This document shows positions 1 to 11,757 of a DNA stretch of 64,000 nucleotides, piece after piece. Origin of the DNA: Batillaria attramentaria (lineage: Eukaryota > Mollusca > Gastropoda > Batillariidae). Location of the stretch: the NCBI GenBank assembly GCA_018292915.2, contig JACVVK020000055.1, positions 765,501 through 829,500 on the forward strand, in the 5' to 3' direction. How positions within the stretch are numbered: the stretch's first letter is position 1; the number at the start of each line of letters is the position of its first letter. A program made the position numbers and the translations under genes. The notes beneath the pieces were generated by a model. It ran no database searches. It worked only from the letters and a program-made list of their open reading frames with translations, and was not told the DNA's origin.

Positions 1-1060
1 TCAAAAGAACGTAAAAAGTACTGTAAGACTATAATAGTTTAACATCTCGTCAAAACACAGACAATTTTCTATCGCCGATTAAGGAGCGTCAAGACAGGGA
101 CCACGCGTTTGAAAAGTGGTGAAAATCGCTAAATACACCCGTTAAACTACAAAACAGCGCTAAAAACAAAACATGATTAAAATGTACAAACTGTGGGGAA
201 ACTACTACAGTTTACAGAATTATTCTAAGTGAAGGGACTACGGAGATATCAGTTGACACTAAACAGACACAAACACAACTAATTGACACGCGCGCCATCG
301 CGGATACGAAACACCGCGCGCGTGGCTAGTGGACAGTACTCACTACACAGGGCTGGCCAGGGAACAAAGGCTGATGCACAGGGGTGGCCGGGGAGGGTAG
401 AACGGGTGGCGAGAGGGACAGTGGGGTTAAGAACAAAAGGGGATACAGTAGTAAAAACGTTGTACACAATATATCAGTAAATAGGGGCCGGGTATGACCC
501 GGCGGTCTCATCTACGTTATAATTATTATGGATATCATAACACATTGTTTGTGCGGTTGGCCTGGTCCAGTGAGCCGATCCATTGTGGCTATTGCCACTC
601 AATCTCGCATTTCGTGCGAAGGTGTGCGAGTGCGATCCCTACCAGAAGTGGGACTAAAAATTGTGCTTACTCCAAAACGTGAACCCCACCATGATAATTA
701 TTCTTCATCTGGCAAAATGAGTAAATGTGTACAGAGACTGTCTCCGAGAGGACTTTTCCCGTTTTCTTTGTTACAGCACCCACGTGCACACCTCGTCCCT
801 TTAACAAAGGCTTTGTTCATTTCTTCAATGCAGGGCTACAATAATTACTGTCTACAGCGCTCAGTCTATACACATCAGTATTTACTCATAATTTACTCAC
901 ATATACGGCGAAACAGGGAAAGATTTATTTTGAGGCACAGTATTGTCCTATTACTGATTGATACCATTGAAAAACCATATCAAAACTAATCAGGACTGAC
1001 AAAATTGAACAAAACGAATGAATAAAAAATATCAATAACAGAAGAACAAGTTTTACCAAC
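1..1060. other. no gene recognised
   Basis: No reading frame here looks like a known protein. A short stretch at about 876-925 recurs, diverged, at about 13387-13440, so part of this segment is repeated locus sequence. The plus-strand frame at 528-989 has no recognisable domain and biased composition, so I do not call it a gene. Confidence 0.5.
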
Positions 1061-1210
1061 CTGTCCATTTCGACACAAGACAAAATATGGCACGTGAGGA
1101 GGAGAGCTGTGTCCAGTCTGCTGCAAGCGCCTGAGTTGAGTTGTCTTGGGCTGTGCGTGCCTCACAGTGACCGGCTGTTATATAGGGGTGGTCGGTATCA
1201 CGTGTTATCG
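1061..1210 (-). promoter_or_regulatory. TATA promoter with probable non-coding first exon
   Basis: Read on the minus strand, CCTATATAA (1186-1178) lies just downstream of a palindromic CACGTG E-box (1204-1199). About 30 bases further on, a start near 1150 would give an exon of about 90 bases ending at 1061 with GACAG followed by GTTGGT, a plausible splice donor. No ATG-led frame of note lies in it, so it would be 5' UTR. Any coding part lies beyond the left edge. A diverged copy of the upstream part is at 12388-12492. Transcription is inferred from motifs only. Confidence 0.4.
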
Positions 1211-1425
1211 GCTACCACGCTTTCCCGCACGGAGCGCCAACAGGAAGGACTGACACAGTAGGCAAACATAGAGATCTTCGTCGGCCGATCTTCATCATCA
1301 TCATCATTAGCTTGCTTTACGTCCTATGGCGTTTGGCCCTTAAGGACAAGTTGTTCCTGGCGTGTGTCTTTGTAGGCCGATCTTCGTCGTCGGGATTCCC
1401 CTTTATTTTTAGCATTGCCGCGAGC

Positions 1426-1435
1426 GCGCATGCGC
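1426..1435. promoter_or_regulatory. NRF1-like palindrome
   Basis: The palindrome GCGCATGCGC matches the core recognised by NRF1 in animals. It lies about 240 bases upstream, on the minus strand, of the TATA promoter at 1178-1186 and in a locally GC-rich patch. NRF1 often sits at promoters of mitochondrial genes, which would suit a further COXFA4-type gene to the left. That link is inference. Confidence 0.3.
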
Positions 1436-2089
1436 GTGAACTTTGGCACGAACGAAGATTCTGATCTTCGTCGTGAAAATTGCGATTTTTCCGAACGCAC
1501 ATTCGACCCCTTTTTCTGCCCGTGCTACTGCGGTAGGTACAATGACACTATAATTTGGTGATTTTTAAACATATTCACTGTTGTCTTGCACACTTATGAG
1601 AACTGATAAGCCGTGGATTACGAACAATCAGTCTCCAAAGAGACCTACCATTTGGAGCCATCTCACTGTGTTGTTTACATCCTAGTGCATGTGCATTACA
1701 AACATGTATAAAAGCAGGCTACCTCATATCTTTTCGATCCGCAGGGATGAAAACACATATATACCGGTGACATATTATCGATTCCTGTTGTCAGTCACTA
1801 TTTGGAATGATTAATTAATCATAGTACCACAAGCTGAAACGGCTACACATGGCCAGCAGACGACACTGCAAACCATTCTGGTTAATCCATAGTTTTGCCC
1901 GGTTGACTTGGTTTTTCACGTTCCACATGAAAGAGTTTCTTTACCATTTACAAAAACAGCAAGCACGCTAAGCTGACATGTACAAACATTTTTAAATACA
2001 TGCTAAAATTCATAAGAGCGCATACCTGAAGTTTTGTGATCGTGCCAGATCTATGAAGAAATTTTGCATTTTCAGACACCCCCCGACAC

Positions 2090-2870
2090 AAAGATACGCA
2101 CTGGCAGACACCAGGACACGCACTGGCAGACACCAAGACACGCTCTCGCAGACACAGACACGCTGACAGGCACAGAACACACTATTTGTGGAAGCCAAAT
2201 ATTGAGTGGTGTGAAGCCCTACTGACTTTAACAATGAAATTAAAGTTGGCAGCAAACTTTGCTTTTTTCTTGCCAGTTATACCTAAGTCCAAACACATGT
2301 ATTAACAATGCCATGCACATAATATTCATTGCTATGTACCAGGTGTTTATTTCTTCTTAAAACAGAGTATGGTTTGGCATAACTGGTTACGGAGTTATCT
2401 CCCATTGTGTGTCTTGCGTGTCTGCCATTTGCGTGTCTTTGTGTCTGCCTGAGCGTGTCTTTCTGTCTGCCCGTGTGTGTCTTGCGTGTAGAAGTAGTTT
2501 GTGTGTGAATTTACAGAATACGAAAAAATAATGAAGAAATACAGAAAAGGCTGCATGTTGTGTTTTTTGGCAAAAATTTTCTACATTAAAAAAAACATTC
2601 TGTGTGTGTGTCTGCCGGTGCGTGTCTTTGTGTCTGCCTGTGTGTCTTTGTTGACTGCCAGTGCTTGTCTTTGTGTATGCTAGTGCGTGTCTTTGTGTCT
2701 GCCCATGCGTGTCTTTGTGTCTGCCCATGCGTGTCTTTGTGTCTGCCAGTGCGTGTCTTTGTGTCTGCCCGTGCGTGTCTTTGTGTCTGCCCGTGCGCAT
2801 CTTTGTGTCTGCCAGTGCGTGTCTTTGTGTCTGCCTGTGTGACTTTGGAGACTGCCAGTGCAGTGTTCTA
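2090..2870. repeat. 22-bp minisatellite, arms in opposite orientation
   Basis: A 22-bp unit of the form gcccatgcgtgtctttgtgtct is tandemly repeated at about 2605-2865, with exact 22-bp steps at 2701, 2723 and 2745. Degenerate copies lie at about 2405-2495. At 2090-2165 the same unit appears in reverse complement, so the block is a loose inverted repeat around about 240 bases of other sequence. The unit is not a multiple of three, so the Cys/Val-rich frames on both strands here are artefacts. Confidence 0.85.
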
Positions 2871-3075
2871 ATATTTTTAATAGAGACCTGCCTGTATTCA
2901 TATATCATACCCAAGCCAATATATTGCCAAAATAAATCAACATGTAGTATGCAACAGAAAATCTGATAATTGGTTGTATATATGTTTGTGTATTCTATCT
3001 CGTGTCTTTATGTCGGCCTGTGCATGTCTTAATTTGTGTCTGCCTGACCAGTTTGTAGTCGTTTGTGCCCCAGCA

Positions 3076-3605
3076 AGCCTTGTAGTGCAGACGTGTGTGA
3101 GGGGTTAAAACAGAAGAAATGAAGACGAAAGGGCCTGATTTACAAGTCGGACAAGAGAAAGGACAGAAAAGAAAATTCCTTAGTTGCCAATGAAGACAAC
3201 ATGCTTAGGGTGCAGCTGGAGAAAAGACGGGACCTCTCAGCCGTGAGGCGGTTTGGGAAGAACAACGCACATGAGAGGGGTGCATTGTGAAGGTCTTCAC
3301 GTGGCAGATGTTCAACAGCACCAGCAGGACGCTGCGGCGCCGAACAAAGCCTGCCAGTGTAAAGACCAGGTGGGGGAGGGGGGGGGGATCCAGTGAAGTC
3401 GGCCCTCAGAAACGACCATCCAGATGTCTCACTGGACAAAGGGTCAGCAGACACCCGCATACTGACCTCTCTCCAGAGGAGAGTTTAAGGGAGCAAAAGA
3501 CAGGTGAATGGACCAGTGGAGACAGAAATAAGAGAGGAAAAAGGCGTGAGCAGGCTCAGCGAAATCAGCCCCGCCACGTGAAAGCAAGCCCATGGGGCCG
3601 TATTA
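3076..3605 (-). repeat. dispersed repeat, reverse copy
   Basis: This segment is the reverse complement of the repeat at 8128-8735. Both hold the shared tracts gtgaaggtcttcac, ccgcctcacgg/ccgtgaggcgg and ccatggg, and the same end next to ctcacgtctgcactac. It carries no intact coding sequence that I recognise. The family is not identified. Confidence 0.75.
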
Positions 3606-3617
3606 AATCTGTAGGGC

Positions 3618-3657
3618 CTATAATAATAATAATAATAATAATCAGTAATAATAATAA
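3618..3657. repeat. (TAA)n microsatellite
   Basis: AT-rich trinucleotide run of ataataataa with a short cagta interruption. The sequence from here to about 4120 has no recognised gene. Confidence 0.85.
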
Positions 3658-4124
3658 TGTGGTTGGTGGGTACGCATAGAAAAGGTCTCAGTACAATGAC
3701 ACACTAATAAAACAAGAAGAAAACTAATGACAAATTCTAAATAGATATTAAAAAACCCGACAGCAAAACCCTTTGGTTACACATGAAGAAAGTAAACCGG
3801 CACTCCAGTAAACACTCAACGTAGGCAGTTGCCTGATATTGACATGAATACACGGAAGCAGCACTTTAAAACACTTCTTAGTCAAGATGACAGATAACCA
3901 AAGCAGGTGATCATAATACAGATTCATTATGTGGATACAGATTATGTTGTAATACAGGAATTGGATGAGACGATGACAGAATCAGAGGTGAGAAGTGAAA
4001 GGGCTGAAAACAAAGCCGCTGTCATTCCTGGTGATTTCCTCAAGCATGCAGTAGCAGAAATTGCACTTTTCCTAACAATTTTTGTTCAATAGGATTTATA
4101 TTGGATATTTTCCCAAAACTTGTA

Positions 4125-4800
4125 GTGCCATTCTGTGATAGTACCTATTTTTAGAAAGGGTGAACCTACAAATCCAGACACTTACAGAGGAATCTCATTT
4201 GTCTCTTGTAAGTTAAATTTTTACTGCTATCCTGAATAACTGATTGGATGGGTGGGCAGAGCGGAAAAGCAAATTATGTGAGGAACAAGCTGGTTTCAGA
4301 CGGGAAAAAACTCGGCTGTTGACAATAAATTCACGTTGACTATGACTGATAAAGCGATATTTGAGCAAGAAGAAAGGTAACATATCTGTAGTTTTCACCG
4401 ATTATCAAAAAGCGTTTGATTTAGTGGAGAGAGAAAAGCTTTGGGCGTTCTGTACAAAATAAACACCAAAAGATTTCTAATAGTGCTGAAAGCAATCTAC
4501 AGTTGTGTACAGTCATGCGTACATTGGGGTCCAAATGTGCCTGGGGTTTTTTGATTGTCCAAGAGGCGTGAAGCAAGGGTGTCCAGTTAAGCCCCTTGGC
4601 ATCTGCACTGTTGATCTCAGAGGTGGCTAAATATGTAAGCCTGATTGGTAAACATGGAATCCAGTTGTTGCCAGGTTTGCAGGAAATCTGCCTAGTGGTT
4701 TTTGCAGATGATATTGTACTTATGTCTACCAGCCCTACTGGTCTAAAAAACACAGATTAATAATCTGGATAAGGCTTCTGCGGCTCTTGGTCTGTCAGTG
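4125..4800 (+). pseudogene. decayed non-LTR retrotransposon (reverse transcriptase)
   Basis: Conceptual translation across several frames and stops gives the ordered landmarks of a LINE reverse transcriptase: PIFRKGEPTNPDTYRGIS, then EEQAGFRR-like residues, then VFTDYQKAFDLVEREKLW (motif A), RGVKQGCPV (motif B) and VFADDIVLMS (catalytic FADD). Several frameshifts and in-frame stops separate them, so it cannot encode an enzyme. No ends or target duplications were found. It is clearly different from, and much older than, the intact LINE at 43 kb. The clade is not assigned. Confidence 0.8.
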
Positions 4801-4829
4801 AACCTCAGGTGCAATACTCTATACTCATG

Positions 4830-5310
4830 TCCTACTTACTCTAGCCGGCCTTAGGGCGGCTGCTACACGTTGCCAGGATTGGTACTTGCAGGGCTGGCAA
4901 CACTGGCAACCCTAATTAAATCGCTGGCGGCCAGCTGGCAAATCCCCCTTGTCGGTGCCGGCGCGGGAATAGAAAGCCGTTCTATTTTTCCTGGCAGCCA
5001 GCTAGCCACAGGCAGCCCGTACAGCCAACTGACCAATCACTGCCCAAACCTTGCAACGCTGCAGGCTGCGTGTGCCGCGGAACACTTGCCCGCCAGCAGG
5101 CAGCCGAGTACGGCAACATGCAGACTGGCAGTCGTGTAACCGTGCGCTTTAGAGAAAAATATCTCACTGGTGTTTTGAGGGACATGTCTGGTAATTTTCC
5201 GGAGACTCTTTAAGACAACCATAACAAAGTAGCTGTTAAAGTATGCCATGCTCTTCACTGACTTGAGACAATCTTTGGTAGATGACTGACTCGTTTGTAA
5301 CATATTGTTT
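4830..5310. other. no gene recognised
   Basis: GC-richer stretch with repeated ccagctggc and ggcaac words. Short frames on both strands have no recognisable domain. Confidence 0.4.
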
Positions 5311-5312
5311 CC

Positions 5313-5490
5313 GTCCGTGCGGGGAGCCGAATAGCGGTAGAGCGTCGGATTCTCAGTGCTTGGGTGGTTAGTTCGAATCCCGGCTAGGGCCGAATATTCG
5401 TGCTGGCCTTTTTCTCTTTGCCCTGTCTTCGATACCACCCTTACGTGGTTGAAAAGGACGTTAAACTCCCAAAGACCCACCTCGCCACCT
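5313..5490 (+). mobile_element. tRNA-derived SINE
   Basis: A tRNA-like head carries an A box (tagcggtagag, 5332-5342) and a near-perfect B box (agttcgaatcc, 5370-5380) at normal pol III spacing. A body and a tail with ggttgaaaaggacgttaaac follow. The missing acceptor-stem pairing and the unrelated 3' body show that it is a SINE and not a functional tRNA. The ..gacgttaaac.. tail resembles the gcgttaagccctaaa tails nearby. Confidence 0.75.
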
Positions 5491-5825
5491 CGCCCTGTTT
5501 CCGTGTATTCCTCATGTGTATATTCAGTTAATTCTCGCATATATGTTCGCGTGCCATCATGATGGGTAGTGTACCGAGTCGGTCGTTTTTTTCTACGTAT
5601 ACCGTGCCGATGCATCCATGGTACAGTCCATATAACCAGCCCAGCATAATGTGTCAAAATGGCTTTACACTGGACGCGATGTTTAGAGCACTGCAGTATG
5701 TTTTAGGTGGCTGCTAGCTTCACGGTCGTCGGCGATCGGCATACCACCATGACCACCCCAGTCAAAGTGCACGCGCCGGTTTCGCCTAGAGCTGTGTACA
5801 GGCAAGTGTCTGACACTGAAGTTAT

Positions 5826-6075
5826 CTAGTATTTATCAATGTTTTACCTAGTTGTAATTGTTGTTTTCTACGCTTTTTTGTAATCGGGATGAAGGTGCAG
5901 CGTTTCCTACATGTCCTGGGTTTATACCGCCCCGTAGACCAGTTTGCATCTTTTGTCCAACGTTACATTTTTCGTTTTTCAAGTAGTGCAGGCACACTCA
6001 GCCGCCGGCGAATTAGTCTTTGTGGCTTGCGCGGCGTTAAGCCCTAAAAACTCACTCACTCACTCATTATCTATA
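5826..6075 (+). repeat. SINE-tailed repeat, copy 1
   Basis: Closely similar to 8815-9078. Both run from tatttatc..ttttacctagttgtaatt to gtggcttgcgcggcgttaagccctaaaaactcactcactcactc. The ending is a retroposon-type tail, also seen in reverse at 13705-13830 and shortened at 14155-14215 and 15355-15400. No head with pol III boxes is visible. Confidence 0.7.
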
Positions 6076-6279
6076 TTTCTTTTTAACCCCTCACTCACGT
6101 CTGCACTACCAGTGGTAAGGAATAAGTAATGCTGGGCATGTGCTACGAAGTGGTTTATTGCGCCTAAAACTATATAGGCATATTCATGGACAACTGTTTT
6201 ACTATAAACAAAAGAGCATCAATGGGCATACCAGCCGGATCAAGTTTTTTTGTTGATGTATTATTGCCTGTACTGTTTA

Positions 6280-6284
<5 letters not shown>

Positions 6285-6319
<35 letters not shown>
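6285..6319. repeat. (CA)n microsatellite
   Basis: Uninterrupted CA run. It lies about 35 bp from an unrelated repeat end. Confidence 0.95.
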
Positions 6320-6324
<5 letters not shown>

Positions 6325-7536
6325 CCAGAATGAGGAAAGCGCAAGACAGAACAGGTAGTGTATATTGAAATTTATCAGCCTTGTGATTCGTTCGACCAAA
6401 ATGAAAGACCAAGCATAGTCACAAATAGACAAAAACAAAAACAGACAAACGCAAAGTAACAGAAATAGACAGTGTGCTTAGGGGCGGTAGCTGCCTATTT
6501 CTCCTTTCAGCCGCTCCAGCTCTGAGATAGGTTTGAACACCCCCTGGTTCATCACGATCATCTGTAACACAAGATCGCTGGTATAAGCAATTACCAGACG
6601 GTAACGGTTGTGATGTTAACAAACGCCTGAATGTTATGCACCAGACGTTACTAGCGCATGTCTTCTTTCTTTTTAATTTGTTCATGTGCAAGTTTTTCTT
6701 TCCATTTATTTTTATTTACTCCTGGAATTTCCTGTAGTTTCTCTATTATTAGTATTCTTGGATGTAGTGTAGGCAACAGATAAAAATAAAAACGTCATCG
6801 TCATCATCATCCGTTTGAAACACCGCCATAACGGCTATTCCAATAGGTACCGGGTTTGAACAGGAGAATCTACAGGTGATCTCTGTACTGAAACACTGGA
6901 TCACCTGGCATTGTCTGTATTCAGAAATGGAACCTTCTGCGTGTCGGTTTATGAAAAAGAAATGTTCATATGAATACAAAAACGGAAAGTTATAAAGAAA
7001 ACAAATCTTATCATATGGACCATATTATCCTGAGCAGCATACAATCTCACCTTTCTTCTCTTTGTGCGGTTTATTCGTTCCCACGGTGGAAGGTCACTGT
7101 TCTTGTTCATTCAAGATGTGCATAGTGTGCTTAATCATCATCATCATCAGTAGCAACTGTAAACAGTGTTGATCATGACGGCATTTCTACCATGCCGTCA
7201 CTTGCTGGCCAATGCTAGTGCCAGTAGCAATACAGCAACATCAGCGTGACTGATGGCGAGACCCGTACTGCCATAGTGATCACTTCTGACGAATCCCAAC
7301 TGCCACTCAGCAGAACTCATGGGGTCAATTTCACCATGTTTCTCCCCACGTACCCCAGCTATGGAATATTAACCGAAGAGTAGGAAGCTGGTTTAGTTTA
7401 CTGAACACTATACCAGTTCTGACGTATTGTTCCAAATTTTCAAGTTCTGTAAGCTGTGCTGGAAACAGTACTGGAAGGTCGTGATGGGTTAGATCAATTT
7501 TTGTAAAGATCTCATATATAATCCTCGCGGTGAAGG

Positions 7537-7549
7537 ACCCCCCCCCCCC

Positions 7550-7591
<42 letters not shown>
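7537..7591. repeat. poly-C plus (CA)n tract
   Basis: A run of C followed by CA dinucleotides. A GT-rich plus poly-G tract follows at about 7700-7725. Confidence 0.9.
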
Positions 7592-7593
<2 letters not shown>

Positions 7594-7789
7594 CTTTTTT
7601 TCTTCCCACTTTACCCCAAACCGCAAGGCGTCCAGTCAAAGAATATTCTAGCAACGACTCGTTTCATTTTGGCAGACACTCGGGTAGTTAGCGGCAAGTG
7701 TGTGTGTGTGGGGGGGGGGGGGGTTGCTTTTCTGTTTTCAGCTGTTCCTTTTTCTTTCAATAATAGACTTCTGCTGCGCTTGCGTAGCT

Positions 7790-8785
7790 CCATACGTCCC
7801 CATGGGCTCGCCTTCATGCGGCGGGGCCGATTTCGCTGAGCTTGCCCACCCCTTTTACTCTTTCTTTACTCTTATTTTTGCCTCCATCTGGTCTTCACCC
7901 TGGCAGGCTTTGTTCACAGCGCCCTGCTGGTGCTGCTGAACACCTGTCAAGTTGAAGACCTTCACAGCGCACCCCTCTCAGGTGCGTTGTTTTCCCAAAC
8001 CGCCTCACGGTGGGGAGGTTCCCTGTTGTGGCGGTCTTTTCTCCAACTGCATCCCAGGCATGTTGTCTTCATTGGCAACTCAGGAATTTTCCTTTCTACC
8101 TTTCTCGGTCTATCCCTCACCAGCCCGGCCCCATGGGCTCGCCTTCACGCGGCGGGGCTGATTTCGCCAAGCTTGCCCACCCCTTTTGCTCTTTCTTTAC
8201 TCTTATTTCTGCCTCCCTCGGTCCATTCACCTGTCTTTTGCTCTCTTAAAATCTCCTCCGGGGGGAGGTCAGTAAGCGGGTGTCTGCTGACCCTTGGTCC
8301 AGTGAGACATCTGAGGGTCGTTTCTGAAGGCCGACTTCACTGGATTCCCCCCACCTGGTCTTCAGCCTGGCGGGCTTTGTTCGCAGCGCCCTGCTGGTGC
8401 TGCCGAACACCAGTCATGTTGAAGACCTTCACAACGCACCCCTCTCTGGTGCGTTGTTTTCCCAAACCGCCTCACGGCGGGGAGGTTCCGTGTTGGAGTG
8501 GTCTGTTCTCCAACTGCCTCCCAGGCATGTTGTCTTCATTGGCAACTGAGAATCTTCCTTCCTACCTCTCTGTCTATCCCTCACCAGCCCATTCACCTGT
8601 ATCTTTCTCTTTAAAACCTCCCAAATTTAGCCGCTTTGTCCTTCCTCTCTTCTCTCAGCTGATTTCTGAGTTCGGCCCTTTCATCTATATTTCTTTTTAA
8701 ACCCTCACTCACGTCTGCACTACCAGTGGTTAGGAATAGGTGATGTTGGGCATATGCTGCGAACTGGTTTATTGCGCCTAGGAGA
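7790..8785 (+). repeat. dispersed repeat, one partial and one longer copy in tandem
   Basis: Two direct copies start with ccatgggctcgccttc at about 7800 and 8132. Each contains a cttcac..ggcgggctttgttc..gcgccctgctggtgctg core and ends near ggcatgttgtcttcattggcaact. The second runs on to cactcacgtctgcactaccag and gttggg..tttattgcgcc (about 8785). That end also occurs alone at 6060-6170. The 256-codon frame across the copies is repeat-driven and matches no known protein. Confidence 0.75.
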
Positions 8786-8814
8786 TGATAAGTTGCAATA
8801 TTTGCTGTATATGC

Positions 8815-9078
8815 GCTTAGTATTTATCTTTGTTTTACCTAGTTGTAATTGTCATTCGTTTTCTACACTTTTTTTGTAACCGGGAGTTCGAGAAATTAGC
8901 ATGAAGGTGCAGCGTCTCCTGCATGTCCTAGGTTTATATTGCCCCGTAGACCAGTTTGCATCTTTTGTCCAACGTTACATTTTTGTTTTTTTTATGTAGT
9001 GCAGGCACACTCAGCCGCGAATTAGTCTTTGTGGCTTGCGCGGTTTTAAGCCCTAAAAGCTCACTCACTCACTCGGGA
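8815..9078 (+). repeat. SINE-tailed repeat, copy 2
   Basis: Second copy of the 5826-6075 repeat, with the same gccctaaa + actcactcactc tail. The two blocks are in permuted order relative to the ctcacgtctgcactac module: copy 1 comes before it and copy 2 after it. Confidence 0.7.
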
Positions 9079-9672
9079 AAGATGAATGTATCAGCGCCGT
9101 GTCGTGCCAAACAGAACAGATTCCAAAACATCAAAGTAAACTGTACCGCTTTGGGAGGAGAAGGAATTAAGAGTCATGGACACGATGAGCGCTTAAGCCC
9201 TTTTTCCATATGACGGTAGAGCTGCAAGACGAGCAAGCCAATCACATCAAGCAGTTTGTAAGCCGGCTTTCCCGATTGGCATCTCGTATTTCACCATTTC
9301 ACAAGAAGTGTAAAGCAGTGAGGGTAACAGGGCTTGCCGTATAATAGCGTGTGTAGTCCACAAGGGCATCTACAGCCTGGCGGTGTGTAGACGACTGGTC
9401 ACGTTAACGTCCTGCTAGCGACAGATGCACTTTTTAATCAGTATAAAGTGCGTTTATTTCGTTTGATTAATTTAGCCTAGTTGAAAGTATCTAAGTTCGA
9501 GTTCTGAGGGGAAAAACTGCCGCCTAAAAAGCTCTAAGGCTGTTTGCCACATGAAAATACGTTCCTTTTGGCCACTGTGACCATTTTTTGTGACTTGCAG
9601 CTTCTACTACAGTAAAGGAATATGACTTTCTTTGGCCCAACGCATCCATACCTGTGCTACACGTTGACTGAT
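9079..9672. repeat. duplicated intron flank (matches 16280-16860)
   Basis: Begins gggaaagatgaatgtatcagcgcc and stays similar to 16280-16860 up to the edge of the tandem array, including the shared words ttccaaaacat, gagctgcaagacgagcaagcc and ccttttggcca. It is the left arm of the duplicated module described with the two arrays. Confidence 0.8.
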
Positions 9673-11757
9673 CCGACCAAGTCGCTAACGTGGAACATAC
9701 ACAATAACCCGAGTCACCACACCGACCAAGTCGCTATCGTGGAACCTACACAATAACCCGAGTCACCACACCGACCAAGTCGCTAACGTGGAACATACAC
9801 AATAACCCGAGTCACCACACCGACCAAGTCGCTAACGTGGAACATACACAATAACCCGAGTCACCACACCGACCAAGTCGCTAACTGAACGTGGAACATA
9901 CACAATAGCCCGAGTCACCACACCGACCAAGTCGCTAACGTGGAACATACACAATAACCCGAGTCACCACACCGACCAAGTCGCTAACGTGCGAACATAC
10001 ACAATAGCCCGAGTCACCACCACCGACCAAGTCGCTAACGTGGAACATACACAATAACCCGAGTCACACACACCGACCAAGTCGCTAACGTGGAACATTA
10101 CACAATAACCCGACGTCACCACACCGACCAAGTCGCTAACTGAACGTGGAACATACACCAATAGCCCGAGTCACCACACCGACCAAGTACTCCGTAATTC
10201 TTAACGTGGAACATACACAATAACCCCGAGTCACCACACCGACCAAGTTCGCTAACGTGGAACATACACAATAACCCCGAGTCACCACACCGACCAAGTC
10301 CTCTAACACGTGGAACATACACAATAACCCGAGTCACCACACCGACCAAGTCGCTAAACGTGGCACATACACAATAACCCGAGTCACCACACCGACCAAG
10401 TCGCTAACGTGGAACATACACAATAACCGAGTCACCACACCGACCAAGTCGCTAACGTGGAACATACACAATAACCCGAGTCACCACACCGACCAAGTCG
10501 CTAACGTGGAACATACACAATAACCCGAGTCACCACACCGACCAAGTCGCTAACGTGGAACATACACAATAACCCGAGTCACCACACCCGACCAAGTCGC
10601 TAACGTGGAACATACACAATAACCCGAGTCACCACACCGACCAAGTCGCTAACGTGGAACATACACAATAACCCGAGTCACCACACCGACCCAAGTCGCT
10701 AACGTGGAACATACACAATAACCCGAGTCACCACACCGACCAAGTCGCTAACGTGGAACATACACAATAACCCGAGTCACCACACCGACCAAGTCCGCTA
10801 ACGTGGAAACATACACAATAACCCGAGTCACCACACCGACCAAGTCGCTAACGTGGAACATACACAATAACCCGATGTCACCACACCGACCAAGTCGCTA
10901 ACGTGGAACATACACAATAACCCGAGTCACCCACACCGACCAAGTCGCTAACGTGGAACATACACAATAACCCGAGTCACCCACACCGATCAAGTCGCTA
11001 ACGTGGAACATACACAATAACCCGAGTCACACACACGACCAAGTCGCTAACTGAACGTGAACATACACAATTACCCGAGTCACCACACCGACCAAGTCGC
11101 TAACGTGGAACATACACAATAACCCGAGTCACCACACCGACCAAGTCGCCTAACGTGGAACATACACAATAACCCGAGTCACCACACCGACCAAGTCGCT
11201 AACGTGGAACATACACAATAACCCGACCCCCCCGAGCCTCACGGACATACAACCCGGCCACACCGACCAGTCGCTAACGGTGGAACATACTACAATAACC
11301 CGAGTCCACCACAACCGACCAAGTCGCTAACGTGGAAACATACACAATAACCCGAGTCACCACAACCGACCAAGTCGATAACGTGGAACATACACAATAA
11401 CCCGATCACCACACCGACCAAGTCGCTAACGTGGAACATACACAATAACCCGAGTCACCACACCGACCAAGTCGCTAACGTGGAACATACACAATAACCC
11501 GAGTCACCACACCGACCAAGTCGCTAACGTGGAACATACACAATAACCCGAGTCACCACACCGACCAAGTCGCTAACGTGAAACATACACAATAACCCGA
11601 GTCACCACACCGACCAAGTCGCTAACGTGGAACATACACAATAACCCGAGTCACCACACCGACCAAGTCGCTAACGTGGAACATACACAATAACCCGAGT
11701 CACCACACCGACCAAGTCGCTAACGTGGAACATACACAATAACCCGAGTCACCACAC
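9673..11757. repeat. 49-bp satellite, about 42 copies
   Basis: Direct array of a 49-bp unit (accgaccaagtcgctaacgt, then ggaacatacacaataacccg, then agtcaccac). The step is exactly 49 between 9721 and 9770. Most units are nearly identical. Differences are mainly scattered one-base insertions and deletions, a recurring 4-base ctga insertion, one altered unit at about 10185-10205 and a scrambled unit at about 11224-11275. It occupies the position in the pseudogene's intron that is held by a 36-bp array in the intact gene. Confidence 0.95.

Noticed and set aside
528..989. 153-codon plus-strand frame
   Set aside because: No recognisable domain, no neighbouring exons in phase, and partial similarity to other non-coding repeat sequence at 13.4 kb.
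2387..2966. Cys/Val-rich and His/Thr/Gln-rich frames
   Set aside because: Produced by the 22-bp minisatellite, with no conserved domain, start context or splice support.
5313..5490. A tRNA gene
   Set aside because: A and B boxes are present, but no acceptor-stem pairing or clean end exists, and a SINE body and tail follow.
7930..8700. 256-codon plus-strand frame
   Set aside because: It spans two copies of a dispersed repeat that also exists reversed at 3.1-3.6 kb, and its translation is Pro/Ser/Leu-rich without domain features.
9673..11757. Regular repeats reminiscent of a CRISPR array
   Set aside because: The 49-bp units are directly adjacent with no variable spacers, and the DNA is animal nuclear sequence with introns and SINEs.
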